Source: SFFI01 sp964398655
GTDB lineage: Bacteria; Bacillota; Clostridia; Saccharofermentanales; DTU023
Direction: 5' to 3'
Assembly: GCA_964398655.1 (NCBI GenBank)
Contig: CAYNNG010000001.1
Location: forward strand, 52,978-116,977
DNA length: 64,000 bases
The notes below the pieces were generated by a model, which worked only from the letters and a program-made list of their open reading frames with translations, had not been told where the DNA came from and searched no databases. A program made the position numbers and the translations under genes. Below, one piece after another: positions 52,692-59,985 of this stretch. Position 1 is the stretch's first letter, and each line of letters opens with the position of its first letter.

Positions 52692-53993
52692 TTAGCCACG
52701 CTGCAAAACCTTAAGGCTGGATGTCCGGCTTACCCGCTCGCGGCTTTGCCCCTTGATGTGGCCAATCACGGCGTCTCCCACTCCGCCCATGCTGATTTCC
52801 GCCGTTTCTGTAACCAGGCTTTTGGCCTTGAAGTCACCAGCGCCTGATAGGTGCAGGGTGAGATGGTCGATTTCACCCTGGCCAATATCCAAATCACCCG
52901 CCCCGTTGATCGTAACATCCAGCTTTTCGCTCACTTCATCAATATCTACATCGCCAGCCCCATTTAAGACAATCCGGGCCGGGCCCAGGTGCTTGGCACT
53001 GATATCGCCCGCGCCGCTGACCTGGATCGCACTGGCACCCAGGTCCAGAGCGTCTACATCACCTGCGCCATTTACCACCAGGTCTGATTCGGCAAAGTTG
53101 ACCTCGGACCGGATGTCCGATCCACCGTTAATCTTGAGTTCCAGGCGGCGGAGGGAGTCTGTAGGCAGTTCAATGCGCAGGGTATGGGGATTTTTCCGCA
53201 GGAAATTGAAGTTGAAAAAGAGTCCATCTTGCTGGGGCTTGCAACGGAAGACCAGGGTATTATCTTCCCGGAAGACATCCAAATCTTCCTTGATCTCGGC
53301 TAAGTTAGGGGCGCCCCAGCGGAAAATGCCCTCGGGATTCTTCGTGATCTCAAAATCTAAGCGGCCTGAAGTATCAATTCTCAGGCAGTCAATGCCCTCA
53401 AAGCTAGGCTGGGGCTTATCCTCCTCTGTAGTCTGGGCCGGCTTGCCCAGGAGTTCATCAGTCAAATTAGAGGCCCCCTCCACAATATTGTTGCTGACGT
53501 CTGCGAGCTTGGCCGTCAAGATAGAAATGCCCTGGTCAGCGTATTCCTGCTTGTATTGTTCAAAGAAGGTGTCAGCGGAAACCAGCTCAATATGGCCAGC
53601 GCCTTTAAAGTTGAGTTCGCCTGTACCCAGGTTAGCGGAGCTGCCATTCGTAAAGCTGACAAAGACGTCCGTCATATTCTGCACTTCCAAGTCAGAATAG
53701 CAGGCCAAATCTTGGTAGGTCAGGATGAGTTTCAAACCCTGATATTCCTCAGGGAAATAGTAGTGGATGCCTTCCTCTGTCTTGGTCTTGCCAAAGAGTT
53801 CATCCATGGTGAGGCCCAGGCTTACCGCGATATCCGGCAGGAGGGTGATATCTGGCATGCCCCCTCCCCGCTCCCATTTAGAAATAGCCTGAGGCGTAAC
53901 ACTGAGCATTTCTGCCAAGTCTTCCTGGGTCAGCCCCATTTCTTTACGGCGCTTGGCAATTTGTTCACCGATTTTATTACTATCGTATTGCAT
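52692..53993 (-). CDS. XRE-type HTH protein with C-terminal GIN-like beta-helix domain
   Basis: 433 residues. N-terminal helix-turn-helix at 8-63 (RRKEMGLTQEDLAEMLSVTP, ISKWERGGGMPDITLLPDIA). After a poorly characterised middle section, residues from about 265 form a repetitive beta-solenoid. In it GAGD recurs about every 20 residues (NGAGDVDALDL, SGAGDISAKHL, NGAGDVDIDEV, NGAGDLDIGQ, SGAGDFKAKSL), as in the GIN domain (DUF2807/DUF4097-like) usually seen on cell-surface proteins. There is no signal peptide or transmembrane helix, so this chain is cytoplasmic. GGAGAAAGGAC precedes ATG. Function unknown. Confidence 0.78.
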   Translation of the reverse strand: MQYDSNKIGEQIAKRRKEMGLTQEDLAEMLSVTPQAISKWERGGGMPDITLLPDIAVSLGLTMDELFGKTKTEEGIHYYFPEEYQGLKLILTYQDLACYSDLEVQNMTDVFVSFTNGSSANLGTGELNFKGAGHIELVSADTFFEQYKQEYADQGISILTAKLADVSNNIVEGASNLTDELLGKPAQTTEEDKPQPSFEGIDCLRIDTSGRLDFEITKNPEGIFRWGAPNLAEIKEDLDVFREDNTLVFRCKPQQDGLFFNFNFLRKNPHTLRIELPTDSLRRLELKINGGSDIRSEVNFAESDLVVNGAGDVDALDLGASAIQVSGAGDISAKHLGPARIVLNGAGDVDIDEVSEKLDVTINGAGDLDIGQGEIDHLTLHLSGAGDFKAKSLVTETAEISMGGVGDAVIGHIKGQSRERVSRTSSLKVLQRG

Positions 53994-54142
53994 ATTAAGT
54001 CCTTTCTCCTGTGGTGCTGCAGTGCGCTGCAGCGGTGTGGTCTAGCAGTCTCCTGTGCGAGTTCTCCTTAATTATTGGTGCCACTCAACGCAAAGGCCAT
54101 CAACCATTAGTAGAAAAGCCTGCCTCAATGCTTAATTTTACT

Positions 54143-54185
54143 CAACGTTTCGTTGTTAAGCGATTAATTTAGCAGCTGCTGCTAA
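54143..54185. promoter_or_regulatory. Two close perfect inverted repeats upstream of the HTH/beta-helix gene
   Basis: CAACG-TTT-CGTTG (54143-54155) and TTAGCAGC-T-GCTGCTAA (54169-54185), 13 bases apart, about 150-190 bases upstream of the ATG at 53993. Candidate operators. The rest of the 312-base gap 53994-54305 shows only a CTGCAG-rich palindrome near 54015-54033. Confidence 0.45.
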
Positions 54186-54305
54186 CACTAACCACCCACG
54201 AGATTCAACTTTGGGAATTTTCGTAAAGCTTGCAAGATAAAGCGCAAAGTCACAGTAAGAGTGGAGCCACCAACCTCCAGCAGCAAACTTTTTAGGAAAA
54301 CAAAA

Positions 54306-54608
54306 TCAAGATAAGGATTTTAAGCTCTGCCGCAAATACAGCTCGTGAGCCAAGTACTGGGCCTCAATAAAGCCCTGGCGTTTACGGCTCTCCTCCGTAT
54401 AGGAAAGGTCGCGCAGGCGTTGAACACTCACAAAGAAAATATGTAAAGCCACTAGAGAAATAGCCAAAAGCAACAAGCAGGTATCTACCGCAGCCAAGCC
54501 AAAACTAGCAAGGGAGAAGCCCAGGCCCCAGACCGTGTCATAGGAGGAAAGAAGAACTTCAAGGAGGCTGGCACACAGAATCAAGAACCAAATGAGAGGT
54601 GTAGTCAT
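54306..54608 (-). CDS. Small two-helix membrane protein, unknown function
   Basis: 100 residues with two hydrophobic helices (about 5-22 and 30-60; LIWFLILCASLLEVLLSS, DTCLLLLAISLVALHIFFV) and a charged cytoplasmic C-terminus (RLRDLSYTEESRKRQGFIEA). It follows the DUF2089-like gene by 45 bases, probably in one transcript. It may be the membrane partner of that regulator. No named family recognised. Confidence 0.65.
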   Translation of the reverse strand: MTTPLIWFLILCASLLEVLLSSYDTVWGLGFSLASFGLAAVDTCLLLLAISLVALHIFFVSVQRLRDLSYTEESRKRQGFIEAQYLAHELYLRQSLKSLS

Positions 54609-54653
54609 AGCTGCTCCTTACGTGGGGCCAGGGGCCCAAGGCCTTCCCGGAAC

Positions 54654-54950
54654 TTATGCCTTGCTCGTCTGCTCGTGGATCTGCAGGAGCTTTTGCGCAT
54701 CCTCAGCATCCAATTTACCAGCGAAAGTAAGGTCTTTCAGAGCTTCCACAAAGGCATCCTTAGAATCTGCTTCAGCCTGCTCGGCCTTCGCAATCAAGCG
54801 GTCAAGACGTAGGCGGATCGTAGGATAAGAGAGGTCGTAGATACCAGCCAGTGCCTTTAAGGAACCAGAATTAAGCAGAAATAATTTCAGGAACTGTAAG
54901 TCTTCCTCATTCAAGGCATAAAGCCAGGAAGGCAACTGGCGGTCTTGCAT
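54654..54950 (-). CDS. DUF2089-like helix-turn-helix protein
   Basis: 98 residues. LPSWLYALNEEDLQFLKLFL and GSLKALAGIYDLSYPTIRLR with LDRLIAKAEQAEADS closely follow the small DUF2089-type predicted regulators of Bacillota. The first gene of a two-gene unit. GGAGA precedes ATG. A TATAAT at 54975-54980 (minus strand) has a TTGACT only 15 bases further out, so the promoter is not ideal. Confidence 0.78.
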   Translation of the reverse strand: MQDRQLPSWLYALNEEDLQFLKLFLLNSGSLKALAGIYDLSYPTIRLRLDRLIAKAEQAEADSKDAFVEALKDLTFAGKLDAEDAQKLLQIHEQTSKA

Positions 54951-55070
54951 ACGGTCTCCTTAAACTTTTTTAAGATTATACCTGAAGAAAATTAAAGTCA
55001 ATAGTCAAGTTTATTTCAATAAAGTTAAAATATTTCCAGGGAAAATGCCTAGAGCAGGGATTTGAGGTCG

Positions 55071-55115
55071 AAGCTAGGATGGTTGGTAATACTGCTAAAA
55101 GCGCAATCAGCCAAC
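55071..55115. repeat. Solitary copy of the 74-bp-family repeat
   Basis: This 45-bp segment (AAGCTAGGATGGTTGG, then TAATACTGCTAAAAG and ATCAGCCAAC) matches 58261-58305 with few differences. It contains the inverted repeat GTTGG...CCAAC. It lies in the 500-base gene-free stretch 54951-55452, which otherwise holds the palindromic element copy B and a terminator. Confidence 0.7.
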
Positions 55116-55135
55116 CAGAAAAGTAGTTCAAAGCA

Positions 55136-55274
55136 GTTTTTGAAGCTTGCTTAAACTAAGGCCGCCCTCCCCCTGACCCGTAAATGCTCTAAGACCGCTT
55201 AGCGGCCCCGAAGGCGCCCTTGACTGCTCAAGGGGGTCGGACCATAAACCCATAAAGTTGACAAGCCTCAAAAC
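55136..55274. mobile_element. MITE-like palindromic element, copy B (inverted relative to copy A)
   Basis: 139 bp with ends GTTTTTGAAGCTTG and CAAGCCTCAAAAC. Read on the plus strand it aligns with the minus strand of copy A (3252-3382), sharing both termini, the CTAAGGCCG and CATAAAGTTG subterminal blocks and TTGACTGCTCA in the middle. The left arm of the inner palindrome has decayed. No coding capacity. Confidence 0.6.
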
Positions 55275-55360
55275 CGTAGTAGCAATCTTCAGTGACTGCG
55301 GTGGTTTAGCCCACGAAGCCTTGATCTGATTATTGTGTTATCTATTTATCACAACAAAAA

Positions 55361-55399
55361 AGAGGGGCCTCCGACATATGTGTGCGGGAGGCACCCTCT
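55361..55399 (-). terminator. Rho-independent terminator of the surface-protein gene
   Basis: AGAGGGGCCTCC (55361-55372) pairs with GGAGGCACCCTCT (55387-55399), then TTTTTT on the minus strand. It lies 54 bases past the restored end of the gene (55453) but 180 bases past the premature stop, which supports the longer original gene. Confidence 0.88.
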
Positions 55400-55578
55400 A
55401 AATTGCTAGTTTGCTAACGTTTGGCCGGAGAGCGGCTCCGGCATCTACCAGCTTAGGCTTTTTTCTTAATGAAGAATAAGAGGCCAGCCGAGAGCAGGCA
55501 TAAGCCAAGGCCGAGGCTCTCTTTGTGACCGGTTGCGGGCAATTGTTGAACCTGTTCTTGAATGCTGTTAGGTCCCGT

Positions 55579-57597
55579 TTATTCGTTGGTGAAATAAGCC
55601 GTAATGGCGTTCACAGGCTGCCCATCGCGGAGGAAGGTCCGAGTGCTAACCAACTGGTCGTCCTGTTCGTAGACATGGTCGGTAAAGGTATAGACCGTGC
55701 TGGCGAAGACATAAGGCAGATTGGGGTTGGGAAGCTCTGTGATCTTATAGGTGTAATCACCCGGTTTGGTGTAAGTTATCTGGCCGAAGACACCAGACCC
55801 TGCACCCTTTATCTGGATATAAGTAGCTGTCCCCTCCGGGTTTCTGCGGTTATTGTCCGTGTCCTGAGGCAGGGGCAGAGACCAGGGTTCCGGTAGGGTC
55901 GCATTCTGACCAGCCAGAGCTTTATAACTCACGCTCTCTAAGCGGAAGGTAAAGGTGTCCGGGGCAGCCGGCTGTCCACCCTTAATCTGCTTAACCACCG
56001 CAGGAGGGGAAACCGTCAAGGGCTTGGGCAGGATGGGTCCAGGAAGGACGATCTCCGGAATTTCGCTGGGTTCTGGAATGGTTGGCTCGGGCTCAGGTTC
56101 AGGATCAGGATCTTTATTCCACTGGGCCACGAAGGTGTGGTCTTCAGTTACGGTGAACTTCTCTCCTGGGTGATACTCAGAACCCTTCCAGTAATCAAAG
56201 GTATAGCCCTCGCGGGTGGGAGCATCAAGGATGGTAATTACCTCACCCTGCTCATATTCGTCAGATTTCACAGTCGTACCATCTCCAAAAATGCCACCAT
56301 TGGCGTCAAAGAAAATAGTGCCAGGTATCTTATAGTTAACGTCAAAGTTGTTTAAAAGACTTTTGTTTTTAAGAATCCCATGGGTCACATCTGAATCAGC
56401 GGAAAATTTAAGATTTGTGAAATCATTAAAATTACTGGGTGAGGGAAAGAGCCCGTCTCCAGCTGTATTGCCGGTAAAAGTAGTCTTATTGTCCGTGGTC
56501 AAATTCTTGTAGGCATCTTTATCTGTAATGGGCGACTCGTATTGGCACGGATCTACGAAAATTGCCCCGCCCTCTCCTGTTGCTGAGTTGTCCGTGAAAG
56601 CCGAGCCTTCTATTGTTGCCTTGTGAATTTTATTGATATAAATTGCACCGCCAGCACCATTTACATTATTCCCAGAGAACACAGAGCTACTTATACTAAT
56701 TGAAGATAGCGAATAAATTGCACCACCTTTACCATTTGCAGTTTCTATGAAATTATTAGAAATAGTCGCATCCTTAATCGAAACATTTGTTCCAGGCATA
56801 AAATACATGGCACCGCCGACCCCGAACCCACCATCTTTAACTTTGTTGCCTGTGATTTTCCCACCTTCAATTTCTATAGAGGCATTCCCCCAAGGGACCA
56901 GAATAGCAGCCCCCCTCTCCATATCAATACAATTCATAATTTGGGAGTTGGGTAACATAATTAATTTAGAACCTTCAGAGACTGTAATGCCTGACGAATA
57001 ATTTTCTTCTGTTGAATATCCGTTCTTGATTATAGTGCCTTGGCCTAAAGTAAGTGTGCTAATAACACCACCGATAGGATTACCAGAATCATAGGCCGCG
57101 TGTTCAACATTAATAGAAGGCCTTTCCAAATTTCCATCAATAATAATATTGCATAGGGTAACATTTGCAGCTTGATTAATGCCAACCATTAATTTTTGCC
57201 CTTTCGAGCTCATATCGGTTAAATTGGATTTTATCGTATGACCGTTGCCTTCAACCTTCCAATATGCAACCTTTCCATGCGCGCCATAGAACGTTAAGTT
57301 CTCACTGTTTGAGGTGAAAATTAAATCATCATTAAAAGTTAAAACATAATGATTGTTTTCTACTATATAGCTTCCTTCTCCAAAAGCATCGTCTGTATTA
57401 CCTCTTAATAACTTATTAAGTGTTTCCAGATCATTCGCTTCGTAATATATGTCGTGGTCTTCATCACAAGTAATAACATACTTCGCTGGGGCGGTCGGAT
57501 CGCTGGGTGCACCAACCGGAGTTGGAACATTGAACTCATGATTAGGAAAATCAACGCCAGGTATTTGTTGGCTTTCGCCATCGATAAATGGGGCCAC
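55579..57597 (-). CDS. Main open frame of the interrupted surface protein: beta-helix, InlB-type repeat, pilin-like domain
   Basis: 672 residues, opened by GTG 57597 with AGGAGG 12 bases upstream, too far for a good start. Residues 30-390 form a parallel beta-helix with glycine-rich turns (KGGAIYSLSSISISSSVFSG, GEGGAIFVDPC), like Chlamydia Pmp/adhesin solenoids. Residues about 425-490 are a Listeria-Bacteroides InlB-type repeat (GTIFFDANGGIFGDGT, TREGYTFDYWKGSE). After a Pro/Glu linker, residues 520-672 resemble a Spy0128/FctA pilin-type isopeptide domain (DTFTFRLESV, GDYTYKITELPN). It has no signal peptide and no anchor in this frame, so as it stands it would not reach the surface. Confidence 0.7.
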   Translation of the reverse strand: MAPFIDGESQQIPGVDFPNHEFNVPTPVGAPSDPTAPAKYVITCDEDHDIYYEANDLETLNKLLRGNTDDAFGEGSYIVENNHYVLTFNDDLIFTSNSENLTFYGAHGKVAYWKVEGNGHTIKSNLTDMSSKGQKLMVGINQAANVTLCNIIIDGNLERPSINVEHAAYDSGNPIGGVISTLTLGQGTIIKNGYSTEENYSSGITVSEGSKLIMLPNSQIMNCIDMERGAAILVPWGNASIEIEGGKITGNKVKDGGFGVGGAMYFMPGTNVSIKDATISNNFIETANGKGGAIYSLSSISISSSVFSGNNVNGAGGAIYINKIHKATIEGSAFTDNSATGEGGAIFVDPCQYESPITDKDAYKNLTTDNKTTFTGNTAGDGLFPSPSNFNDFTNLKFSADSDVTHGILKNKSLLNNFDVNYKIPGTIFFDANGGIFGDGTTVKSDEYEQGEVITILDAPTREGYTFDYWKGSEYHPGEKFTVTEDHTFVAQWNKDPDPEPEPEPTIPEPSEIPEIVLPGPILPKPLTVSPPAVVKQIKGGQPAAPDTFTFRLESVSYKALAGQNATLPEPWSLPLPQDTDNNRRNPEGTATYIQIKGAGSGVFGQITYTKPGDYTYKITELPNPNLPYVFASTVYTFTDHVYEQDDQLVSTRTFLRDGQPVNAITAYFTNE

Positions 57598-57979
57598 CTA
57601 GGGCTGTATCCTCCTGATTATTGGGATTATCGGAATTAGGCAAATTGAGACCCGGTTCTTCCGGATCTTCTCCCGGGGCTGTAGGATAGCCGTCAAATTC
57701 AGGTTCATCTATCAGATCTAAATCTCCAGATATTTCGTCCTCCTTAACTTCTACCTGATCTTCAGCCTCGATCACGTCCTGATTGCCCTGTTCGAGGTTC
57801 TGCTCAACATCGTGATCAAGTACATACCCGGATCCATCAGCCGGCGGCTCATCTGCCAAATCATTGGAGCCAACTTCTGGCAGGTCATCAGCCCAGGTCA
57901 TGCTGGGAATAGCTGTGAACACCAAATTCAAAGATAGAAGGATAGTTAACAGTACCGCAAGTTTATTCTTCTTCAACAT
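57551..57979 (-). CDS. 5' fragment of the surface protein: signal peptide and acidic linker
   Basis: 142 residues: signal peptide 1-30 (KLAVLLTILLSLNLVFTAIP, cleavage after TWA), then a highly acidic disordered segment (Asp, Glu, Pro, Asn-rich). The last 15 codons (57595 and below, PIYRWRKPTNTW) are out of frame with the natural continuation APFIDGESQQIPG. Skipping one base between 57590 and 57610 joins the two frames. GAGGAG lies five bases before ATG. Confidence 0.7.
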   Translation of the reverse strand: MLKKNKLAVLLTILLSLNLVFTAIPSMTWADDLPEVGSNDLADEPPADGSGYVLDHDVEQNLEQGNQDVIEAEDQVEVKEDEISGDLDLIDEPEFDGYPTAPGEDPEEPGLNLPNSDNPNNQEDTALGGPIYRWRKPTNTWR

Positions 57980-58260
57980 AAGCGCTCCTCGGACGTACTT
58001 GTTGGGTGCTCACTAGCACGGCGACTTTAGTTTGGATAAATTGAATTAGCTGAATGTTTATCCGTTTCCAGGCCTGCTAAGAGTCACCTAATGATAAGAG
58101 TTGTCACTCTTGAATCTATCAAAGTACAAGAAAAACAATTTTCTTATGTTAAGTTTAGATGTCAACGGATTGCTGAAGGGAACTTGAGGGATTGAGCTTG
58201 AGGAATTGGTCCGATTGATGATCCGAGTTTGAACAAAACCAGAAGATAAATCTGCAGGCA

Positions 58261-58455
58261 AAGCTAGGGTGGTTGGGGATACTGCTAAAAGTACGATCAG
58301 CCAACATTGTTCCAGGTCGCTGTAAACATTGAGGCAGCAAAAATTGTTGGTAATACTGCTAAAAGCGCGACTAGCCAACACTTTTCAAGACTGCCGCGAA
58401 CACCGAGGCGGGAAAATTTGTTGGCATTACCGCAAAAGCTGCGACCAGCACACAC
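58261..58455. repeat. Three tandem copies of a 74-bp repeat
   Basis: GTTGG starts at 58272, 58346 and 58420, exactly 74 bases apart. Each unit begins with GTTGGnnATACTGCTAAAAG, continues to CCAAC (inverted repeat with the GTTGG) and then a segment ending GAGGCnGnnAAAA. The third copy is the most diverged. A part of the unit in reverse (GGTTGGCTGATCG) follows at 58493-58505, and a solitary copy lies at 55071. Confidence 0.75.
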
Positions 58456-58533
58456 TTTTAGGCCATGCGAAAGCATGTGAGATACAGAAAATGGTTGGCT
58501 GATCGCCTAAAGAGGACATTTGCCAGGTTGTGA

Positions 58534-58620
58534 GTTTGAGCTAAACGGGATATACCCAACTATGTATAAGGCCACTACAGGTTTCGGGGGCGAATAATGG
58601 GTGGGTATTCTAGCTCAAAC
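58534..58620. repeat. Spaced inverted repeat
   Basis: GTTTGAGCTA (58534-58543) and its exact reverse complement TAGCTCAAAC (58611-58620), with further partial pairing inside (GGGATATACCC with GGGTATTC). The right arm TCTAGCTCAAAC also occurs at about 3097-3108. Confidence 0.5.
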
Positions 58621-58714
58621 CGCATTCTACCAACCATTTTGGAGACCTTAGTAGCACCTTTGTAGTTCCTTCGTAGCGCCAAGCCCATCCGTCCAGCCCC
58701 AGCTGAGTCTGGGC

Positions 58715-58806
58715 GAGTAAAAGTGTACGGATAAAAGAGGGCGAGTAAAAGTGACGGTCAAAAGTGGACGGGTAAAAGTGGACGAGTAAAAGTGTTAGAC
58801 TATAAA
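58715..58806 (+). promoter_or_regulatory. Array of six 11-bp direct repeats ending at the citD promoter
   Basis: GAGTAAAAGTG-like motifs begin at 58715, 58729, 58743, 58756, 58770 and 58784 (spacing 14, 14, 13, 14, 14). Copies two and four are variants (GGATAAAAGAG, GGTCAAAAGTG). The array runs into a -10 box TATAAA (58801-58806), 26 bases before the citD ATG, so it covers the -35 and upstream region. It is probably a multi-site binding array for a regulator of citrate lyase. Confidence 0.65.
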
Positions 58807-58831
58807 AAATATGTATAGAGGAGGCTGCCTC

Positions 58832-59107
58832 ATGCAAATTATCAGGCAGGCCATGGCTGGCACGCTGGAATCGAGTGATGTTCTAGTAGAAATAAGCCCC
58901 GCAGACAAGATTAGTATTGAACTGGAATCTCCCGTGAAAGCTCAATTTGGGGATTCGATCTTAGCTACCGCGCAAGAGGTGTTGGAGGCCCAGGGTGTGC
59001 AAGGCGCCCAAGTGCGCTTGCAGGACCAGGGTGCTTTGGATTGTACCTTAAGGGCTAGGCTGGAGGCCTGTATTGCCCGGGCCAGTAAGGAGGAGGATCA
59101 TGCGTAG
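58832..59107 (+). CDS. citD: Citrate lyase acyl carrier protein (gamma subunit)
   Basis: 91 residues from ATG 58832 (AGAGGAGG seven bases upstream; the earlier ATG at 58811 has no ribosome-binding site). AMAGTLESSDVLVEI carries the serine that holds the 2'-(5''-phosphoribosyl)-3'-dephospho-CoA prosthetic group. The rest follows the CitD fold (SPVKAQFGDSILATAQEVLE). The end overlaps citE by 8 bases. Confidence 0.95.
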   Translation: MQIIRQAMAGTLESSDVLVEISPADKISIELESPVKAQFGDSILATAQEVLEAQGVQGAQVRLQDQGALDCTLRARLEACIARASKEEDHA

Positions 59108-59969
59108 GTCTATGATGTTCCTGCCGGGCAACAGCCCCCGCATGCTCATGAATGGGCCCGTGCTGCCGGCAGACAGCTTGATTTTCGACTTAGAAGACGC
59201 CGTAGCGCCAGATCAAAAGGATGCCGCCCGCATCATGTTAGCTCATGCCCTAACCAGTTTAGACTTTGGCCAGCGGGAAATTGTCGTCCGTATCAATGAC
59301 CTGGAGTCTTCCTACTGGCAGGCCGACTTGGACCAGGTCATGCCAGCCAAGCCCGACCTGATCATGCCGCCTAAGGTGGCAAAAGCCGAGGATATTGAAA
59401 AGCTAGTGGCCTATTTGGATAAAAAAGAAGCGGAACTGGGTATTGAAGCCGGCAAGACGGGAATCCTCCCCCTGATAGAGCTGGCCTTAGGCGTAGAAAA
59501 TGCCTTTGCCATCGCCCAGGCCAGTTCCCGTGTAGTCGCCCTCTTCTTGGGCGGCGAAGACCTGTCCGCCAACTTGCGGTCGCCCCGCACCAAGGAAGGC
59601 TGGGAACTCTTTTACGCCCGCACCCGTTTGGTCAACGCAGCCCGCGCGGCGGAAATTGACGTAATTGACACCCCTTTCACCGACACCGATGACCTGGAGG
59701 GTCTGCGCCAGGACGCAGAGTTTGCCAAGAGCTTGGGCTTCTCCGGCAAGTCCGTCATTTCTCCTCGCCATCTGGATATTATCAATGAGGTCTTCTCCCC
59801 CACCCAGGCCGAAATCATCTGGGCTCAGGAAGTCATGGCCGTAATTGAAGAAGGCAAACGCTTAGGCAAGGGCGCGGTTTCCTTGCACGGCAAGATGGTA
59901 GATAAGCCCATCGTCATGCGGGCCGAACAAATCCTCGACAACGCTCAAGCCATGGGCTATCCGCTCTAG
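59100..59969 (+). CDS. citE: Citrate lyase beta subunit (citryl-ACP lyase)
   Basis: 290 residues from ATG 59100 with AGGAGG four bases before. HpcH/HpaI-type TIM barrel: SMMFLPGNSPRML, DSLIFDLEDAVAPDQKD (metal-binding acidic residues), LPLIELALGVENA, LGGEDLSANL and KSVISPRHLDIINEVF. It cleaves citryl-ACP to oxaloacetate and acetyl-ACP. Translationally coupled to citD. Confidence 0.96.
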   Translation: MRRSMMFLPGNSPRMLMNGPVLPADSLIFDLEDAVAPDQKDAARIMLAHALTSLDFGQREIVVRINDLESSYWQADLDQVMPAKPDLIMPPKVAKAEDIEKLVAYLDKKEAELGIEAGKTGILPLIELALGVENAFAIAQASSRVVALFLGGEDLSANLRSPRTKEGWELFYARTRLVNAARAAEIDVIDTPFTDTDDLEGLRQDAEFAKSLGFSGKSVISPRHLDIINEVFSPTQAEIIWAQEVMAVIEEGKRLGKGAVSLHGKMVDKPIVMRAEQILDNAQAMGYPL

Positions 59970-59985
59970 GAAGGAAGAGATCAGC

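Larger units (their letters stand above)
55453..57979 (-). pseudogene. Large LPxTG surface protein interrupted by a frameshift and an in-frame stop
   Basis: The sequence reads as one former gene in three pieces. Piece 1 (57979 to about 57595) has ATG with GAGGAG upstream, a signal peptide and an acidic linker. Piece 2, in the next frame, carries a beta-helix, InlB-type repeat and pilin-like domain and stops at TAA 55579-55581. Piece 3 continues in the same frame as piece 2 for 41 residues to 55453, and contains QQLPATGHKES, a hydrophobic helix and IKKKA, a complete sortase signal. Restoring one base near 57590-57600 and the stop codon would give about 840 residues. The alternatives are sequencing error, phase variation or recoding. 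Repeats flank the gene on both sides. Confidence 0.8.
57980..58831. other. 850-base gene-free stretch between the surface protein and citD
   Basis: It holds a 74-bp tandem repeat (58261-58455), a widely spaced inverted repeat (58534-58620) and the 14-bp-spaced direct repeat array with -10 box of citD (58715-58806). No credible gene: the short open frames are shadows of repeats without ribosome-binding sites. Confidence 0.7.

Noticed and set aside
55579..55581. Stop codon of the surface protein as recoding (selenocysteine or pyrrolysine)
   Set aside because: The codon is TAA, which is not used for either residue, and no recoding element is evident. Mutation, read-through or error are more likely.
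58715..58794. Plasmid-type iteron origin
   Set aside because: Iteron-like spacing but no rep gene, no DnaA boxes or AT-rich melting region recognised, and it abuts a clear promoter and citD.
58261..58800. CRISPR array
   Set aside because: The 74-bp units are contiguous diverged repeats and the 11-bp repeats are spaced by 2-3 bases. Neither has unique spacers of 25-45 bases and there are no cas genes.
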